Position numbers and translations under genes: made by a program. Below, piece by piece: positions 59,952 to 64,000 of a stretch of DNA of 64,000 nucleotides (position 1 is its first letter; every line of letters starts with the position of its first letter). This stretch comes from Sarcina ventriculi (lineage in GTDB: Bacteria; Bacillota; Clostridia; Clostridiales; Clostridiaceae), in NCBI RefSeq assembly GCF_900456775.1, contig NZ_UAUL01000001.1:558001-622000 (forward strand). Reading direction: 5' to 3'. The notes beneath the pieces are model-generated. The model was not told where the DNA came from, ran no database searches, and was given only the letters and a program-made list of their open reading frames with translations.

Positions 59952-60720
59952 CGCTTGTTCCTCCAAATTCTGCTTTAATATTTTTTAGATTAGCTTAAAT
60001 AAAAATTTTAATTCTATTAAGTTTTTTTGTCAATTAGTATTTTTTTAATTTTGCAGTTTAAATTTCCCTTTTAAGTATTTTAAATCAAGCTATAAAATTA
60101 GCTAATATAATTTTTTTGAATATATGTAAGTTTTACCCTTGGGTATAGAAAAAGAATATTTTAAACTACAACTTATATATTATACATATTGTCTTTTCTT
60201 TGGCAAAACTAAAAAAACACTATCTAAAGTTAAATAAAATCAAATAATCTAATTTTAAGAAAATAACTCTATAATAAATCAAAAAACTATATTTTGCTGT
60301 CTAAACCTTTAATTTTTATAATATTATTTTAAAAAAACTATAAAAATTTCACTTTTTATAAAAATTTTTTTTAAAAAAAGGCAATATTTTTACTCTTTTT
60401 TACAAATATATTTTTATTAATTTGAATTTAATTTTCCTATAATAATTTAATTATTTTTTTATCATTAAATGTTATATTGATAACTTCTTAATCTATTAAA
60501 AATATTAATAGTTTATTTTAACTAAAACTAAATTTTATATTTATTTTCCTACTTATTATATACATATTAATAAGCAATTATTTAAATTTTTAAAATACAT
60601 ATTTAAATAATTCTTTTTTTCTATAAAAAATTTTTTCTACATTAATAATATGTTTTATAATATATTATTTTTTTACTTAATATATTAATTGATACATAAT
60701 TCTAAACATTATATAAAATA
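59952..60720. other. Long AT-rich non-coding leader of kdpFABC
   Basis: About 770 bases without a gene on either strand that I can support. It must contain the kdp promoter. It includes poly-A/T tracts near 60360-60380 and one GC cluster, TACCCTTGGGTA at 60134-60145. I looked for the conserved core of the ydaO (c-di-AMP) riboswitch and did not find it. Confidence 0.6.
60134..60145. promoter_or_regulatory. Perfect 12-bp palindrome upstream of kdpF
   Basis: TACCCTTGGGTA stands out in very AT-rich sequence about 185 bases before kdpF. It may be a regulator site for the kdp operon. No regulator is identified. Confidence 0.35.
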
Positions 60721-60762
60721 AAAAATAAGGTATAAACAATAATGTTTATACCTTATTTTTTT
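60721..60762 (-). terminator. Terminator of the MFS transporter gene
   Basis: A 17-bp stem (AAATAAGGTATAAACA and complement) with a short loop and T residues on the minus strand, nine bases after the stop. Confidence 0.9.
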
Positions 60763-60771
60763 AGTTATAAA

Positions 60772-61938
60772 TTATTCATTTATAAATTTCATTTTACCTA
60801 TTCCACAAATTAATGCCGCTACCACTATTGATATAAGAGCTAATGGGAATATTAAATGCATGTCGCTAGACATTAAAGAACCAGCAACAAGGTTACCTAT
60901 GATTTGAGGTATACATAAGAATACGTTGTTGATTCCCATATATTCTCCTAATCTTTCCTTAGGTGCAACCGCAGGAATTAACGCATAGAATACAACTTGG
61001 AATACGGCAAAGCCTAAACCAAAGATGATTGTGAATCCCCATAACATTCCTAAGTTCATAACGAACATACCTACTAAGAAACCTATAAAATAAATTACAC
61101 ATACAATAAATAATATTACTTGTTTATTATATCTATCACATAACATTCCGATAAATACTGAAAGTATAAGTCCAACTACTGTAAATCCAACTAATGCTAA
61201 GCTGATATCATTACTTGTGAAACCATTTGCTTTTTCAAAGTATGGTAACCAGTATGGCATTATTAAACCATAAGCTAAGTATAAGAAGAATGCTGTCATA
61301 AATACTTTCATTGCTGAAACATTCTTTAAAAAGTCAAAGCTAATTTTAGATGAAGCTTTAGTCATATGACTTCTATCTTCTTTTACACCAAATACAGTGA
61401 TAAGGTTAGATATTATAACAACTACACCTGCAACTATAAGTGGTAAAGCAGGACTTATAGCAAATAAAGAAACTCCAACACCAAATACTATAATTCCTCC
61501 AACTGAGTAGAATAATTTTCCCCAACCATTAACTAAACCAATTTGGTCTTTGTGAACAGCCTCTGGCATCCAAGCATAGTATGAACCTTGATAGAAGTTC
61601 ATTGAGAAATAGAATAAAAATGCAAATATAAACATTTCTAAATAAGCTGAAGAAAATCCTAAGCAGAATAAGAATATAGCACCTGCTAGTGCCCCAAATA
61701 ATACAAATGGTTTTCTTTTTCCTAATTTATCACTTAACATACCTGATATGTACGGAGCAAATATTCCTGTTACAGAAGCCATAGCAATTAGTATAGCTAA
61801 TTGAACAGCTGATTTAGTTGCTGTTTCAACTAATAACGGAACTACTGTACTGTTCATATTCCATGCAAGACCTAATCCAATACTAGGTAATGCCATTAAA
61901 ATAGGAACTAATTTACTATTATTTCTTTTCATTTCCAT
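60772..61938 (-). CDS. Major facilitator superfamily transporter
   Basis: A 388-residue transporter with about twelve helices. GMLSDKLGKRKPF between helices 2 and 3 is the MFS loop signature, repeated in weaker form as GMLCDRYNKQ in the second half. The N-terminal IGLGLAWNMNSTVVP and YYAWMPEAV segments recall sugar/cation symporters of the SLC45/GPH type. The start follows AAAGAGGTAAC. It is a single gene with a palindromic site upstream. The substrate is unknown. Confidence 0.82.
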   Translation of the reverse strand: MEMKRNNSKLVPILMALPSIGLGLAWNMNSTVVPLLVETATKSAVQLAILIAMASVTGIFAPYISGMLSDKLGKRKPFVLFGALAGAIFLFCLGFSSAYLEMFIFAFLFYFSMNFYQGSYYAWMPEAVHKDQIGLVNGWGKLFYSVGGIIVFGVGVSLFAISPALPLIVAGVVVIISNLITVFGVKEDRSHMTKASSKISFDFLKNVSAMKVFMTAFFLYLAYGLIMPYWLPYFEKANGFTSNDISLALVGFTVVGLILSVFIGMLCDRYNKQVILFIVCVIYFIGFLVGMFVMNLGMLWGFTIIFGLGFAVFQVVFYALIPAVAPKERLGEYMGINNVFLCIPQIIGNLVAGSLMSSDMHLIFPLALISIVVAALICGIGKMKFINE

Positions 61939-62111
61939 ATGTATAGTTACCTCTTTCTATTTTTTTACATAAAATAATACTTTAAATATAAATTTTGATT
62001 TTTCTCCTATATTATTAATATCTTTTACCAAATCATATAAAATATTAATAATATTATTTCATTAAGGAAGAAATAATTTTAAATTTACTTAAATCTTTAC
62101 TATTTTTACAG

Positions 62112-62130
62112 ATAGCGTTGTCAACGCTAT
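62112..62130. promoter_or_regulatory. Perfect 19-bp palindrome upstream of the MFS gene
   Basis: ATAGCGTTGTCAACGCTAT has nine-base arms around one base, in otherwise AT-rich DNA. On the minus strand its centre contains TTGACA, so it could be an operator over a -35 box. The rest of 61939-62589 holds an orphan ribosome site at 62165-62173 and no supported gene. Confidence 0.5.
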
Positions 62131-62522
62131 GAAAACCTTATTAGTTTTAATATGTTTAATTATTCCCTCCTTTATTAATTAAAAGTTTTTACGCATTATA
62201 AATTTGATAGCACTTTATTATATAGCAATTACTATGCCAACATTATAAAATAGCTTATCTACTGTATTCTACACCTTTAGACATTTTTTTATTATTGGTG
62301 TGTTTAAATTTTTTAAAACATTTTCATAAGAACTGTTTCATTTTTACATTATACTGTTTATTTTTTATTCTTTTTAGATATAATTAAATAACTTTTACAT
62401 CAATAGTGTTTTAATATTTAATAATAGTGTTTTATTTTTTTAATTTTAAAACCTTTTCTTTATTATTTTAAACACAAAATGATATTCTGTTTTATTATAA
62501 AATTATTTTTTTATATTTTATA

Positions 62523-62572
62523 ATAAAAAAAACCATGCAATTTAAAATTAATAATTATATTTATTGCACGGT
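62523..62572 (-). terminator. Terminator of the DedA gene
   Basis: ACCGTGCAAT pairs with ATTGCATGGT (one G-T pair) across an AT-rich loop, followed by eight T residues on the minus strand. Confidence 0.72.
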
Positions 62573-62589
62573 ATGTTTTTATATTAACT

Positions 62590-63234
62590 TTATTTCGCTG
62601 TTGATAATCTACTTTTTATAAACCCATATGCAGGAGCTATTAATGAAAATCCTATTATTACGAATACAACTATTGAAAAGTTATTTTCAACTACAGGTAT
62701 ATTACCAAAAAAATATCCTACAAGAGTTACTAGTCCTACCCATAATATTCCACCACATATATCAAACTTTACAAATTTCTTATATTCCATAGCTCCAACA
62801 CCAGCAACAAAAGGCGCAAACGTACGAACTATAGGAATAAACCTAGCTATTATAATTGTTTTACCACCATATTTATCATAATAAGCATTTGTTCTATCAA
62901 TATATTCTTTCTTTATAATTTTAGAATTTTTATTTTTTAGTATTTTTTTCGATAAAAATTTTCCTATATTATAATTCACATTATCTCCCGCAATAGCTGC
63001 AAAGATTAGAAGCCCTAATAAACCATATATATTCAACATTCCTGATGCTGCTAACGCTCCCGCTGCAAAAAGCACCGAATCTCCTGGTAAAATAGGTGTA
63101 ACTACAAAACCAGTTTCCATAAATATTATTAAAAATAATATACCATAAACCAATATTCCATATGTATTTATAATTGTTCCTAAATAAAGGTTAAGGTGCA
63201 GTATTACATTTATAAACTCATGTATAAGCGCCAT
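62590..63234 (-). CDS. DedA/SNARE-associated family membrane protein
   Basis: A 214-residue protein with about five helices and DedA signatures: FMETGFVVTPILPGDSVLFAAG near residue 40, GDNVNYNIGKF, RFIPIVRTFAPFVAGVGAM and a Gly-rich late helix. Family members act in membrane lipid recycling; some flip undecaprenyl phosphate or phosphatidylethanolamine. The exact role here is not known. It is a single gene with GGGGGT before the ATG. Confidence 0.9.
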   Translation of the reverse strand: MALIHEFINVILHLNLYLGTIINTYGILVYGILFLIIFMETGFVVTPILPGDSVLFAAGALAASGMLNIYGLLGLLIFAAIAGDNVNYNIGKFLSKKILKNKNSKIIKKEYIDRTNAYYDKYGGKTIIIARFIPIVRTFAPFVAGVGAMEYKKFVKFDICGGILWVGLVTLVGYFFGNIPVVENNFSIVVFVIIGFSLIAPAYGFIKSRLSTAK

Positions 63235-63352
63235 TTTTTCTCTAACCCCCAGTATTTATTATTAAATTTAAAAATTATTAACTTAACTTCAACTTATTAT
63301 AACATTAATTTTCATAAATCGTATTAATATTTGATTAAAGATTACAAATCTT

Positions 63353-64000
63353 TTATTTGCTCTCTATAAAATTTTCTATATATTTTATAGTTTTTTCAGA
63401 TGATACTATATTAAAATGATTGGTGTATTTTATTATCTTTAATATAGAATTTTTTATATTCTTATTAATTTTAATAAGATGCTTTCTATAAATAACATCA
63501 TTTTCAGCACCTAAAATAAGAGTTTTTACATTCATTTTATTTAAATCTTTCATGGATACTCCTATATCTCTTAACATAAGATTCATCCTCCAAACTTGAA
63601 ATCTTGTTTTGCTTTTAGAATTAAATTTGAAAATTTGGATTATCTTTAATGCCATAGTATAAAACTGTATACTATACCTAAACCACCTCTTCATTCCATT
63701 TACTTTATTATTGGGAGATATAATTATTAATTTATCTATAATTTCTGGTTTTTTATCAGCCATAACTAAAGCTATGTTACCGCCGTCACTGTATCCTATA
63801 ATAATTACTTTTTTTAAGCCTTTTGCATCACAAAAATTTATCATATCTGATGCTAATAATCTTATAGAATATGGAACATATCCCCTATCACTTTTTCCAT
63901 GTCCTCTACTATCAACAGCTATAACCCTATATTTTCTTTCAAAATATTTATACATTTTATCAAAAATAAAACTATTAGAACTATTACCATGTAAAAATAA
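63353..64000 (-). CDS. Alpha/beta hydrolase, 5' end outside the window
   Basis: A partial alpha/beta hydrolase of at least 216 residues; the open frame continues past ATG 63955 to the window edge. This extra stretch encodes LFLHGNSSNSFIFDKM, whose LHGN is the oxyanion-hole motif, so the true start lies beyond 64000. Other parts are DSRGHGKSD, the nucleophile serine in GYSDGG, the acid GAENDVI and the histidine in YTNHFN. The substrate is unknown. Confidence 0.85.
   Translation of the reverse strand, partial: LFLHGNSSNSFIFDKMYKYFERKYRVIAVDSRGHGKSDRGYVPYSIRLLASDMINFCDAKGLKKVIIIGYSDGGNIALVMADKKPEIIDKLIIISPNNKVNGMKRWFRYSIQFYTMALKIIQIFKFNSKSKTRFQVWRMNLMLRDIGVSMKDLNKMNVKTLILGAENDVIYRKHLIKINKNIKNSILKIIKYTNHFNIVSSEKTIKYIENFIESK

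Noticed and set aside
59952-60720. A c-di-AMP (ydaO) riboswitch for kdp
   Set aside because: The conserved GC-containing core blocks of that RNA were not found. A covariance search would be needed to be certain.

Overview
The window is very AT-rich, Gram-positive, anaerobe-type DNA. Several genes point to a spore-forming Clostridium (sensu stricto): an alpha/beta-type small acid-soluble spore protein, a class I hybrid cluster protein, split transketolase subunits, many TTG/GTG starts with strong AGGAGG sites, and Clostridium-like rRNA sequence. I do not assign a species. Most genes and the single rRNA operon lie on the minus strand, so the replication fork probably runs right to left here (inference). 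I see no insertion sequence, prophage or CRISPR array.

Layout. 1-2.9 kb: end of a fructose PTS operon (fruK-fruA). 3.1-4.1 kb: a cation-efflux (CDF) gene interrupted by an in-frame TGA. 4.1-10.4 kb: an NsrR-like Rrf2 regulator, a membrane protein, a DUF4434 protein, a SHOCT protein, hydroxylamine reductase Hcp, an M42 aminopeptidase and a PaaI thioesterase. 10.4-13.6 kb: a 39-residue membrane peptide, an AraC regulator divergent from a neopullulanase-type glucanase, and a stand-alone ATP-cone protein. 13.7-25.2 kb: a twelve-gene L-ascorbate-type operon (ulaG, PTS IIA/IIC/IIB, a beta-propeller protein, a GatC-type IIC, ulaF, ulaE, a transketolase pair, a small membrane protein, small transaldolase) divergent from a DeoR-family ulaR. 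It would feed ascorbate-derived pentose phosphates into the non-oxidative pentose phosphate route, but the decarboxylase UlaD is absent. 25.3-28.2 kb: larC-larE-larB for nickel-pincer cofactor synthesis. 28.5-36.2 kb: a membrane-anchored amidase, an oppBCDFA peptide transporter and a Gfo/Idh oxidoreductase.

36.3-41.4 kb: 16S-23S-5S rRNA operon on the minus strand, with promoter, boxA-like sites and terminator. 41.6-44.9 kb: a membrane protein, the spore protein, a radical SAM protein and an aldo/keto reductase. 44.9-52.9 kb: a Zn/Cd-type P-type ATPase and its probable ArsR/SmtB regulator, separated by a Bce-type cassette (RR, HK, ABC ATPase, permease) whose permease is split by an in-frame TAA. 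53.2-60 kb: pnuC, a short kinase-less KdpD, and kdpFABC behind a long non-coding leader. 60.7-64 kb: an MFS transporter, a DedA protein and an alpha/beta hydrolase that runs off the window end.

The main points for a second look are the ascorbate-like operon that lacks UlaD but carries an unassigned propeller protein and an orphan IIC, the repeated operators of UlaR and of the ArsR regulator, two full-length genes each broken by one stop codon, and several small genes and palindromes in the spacers.
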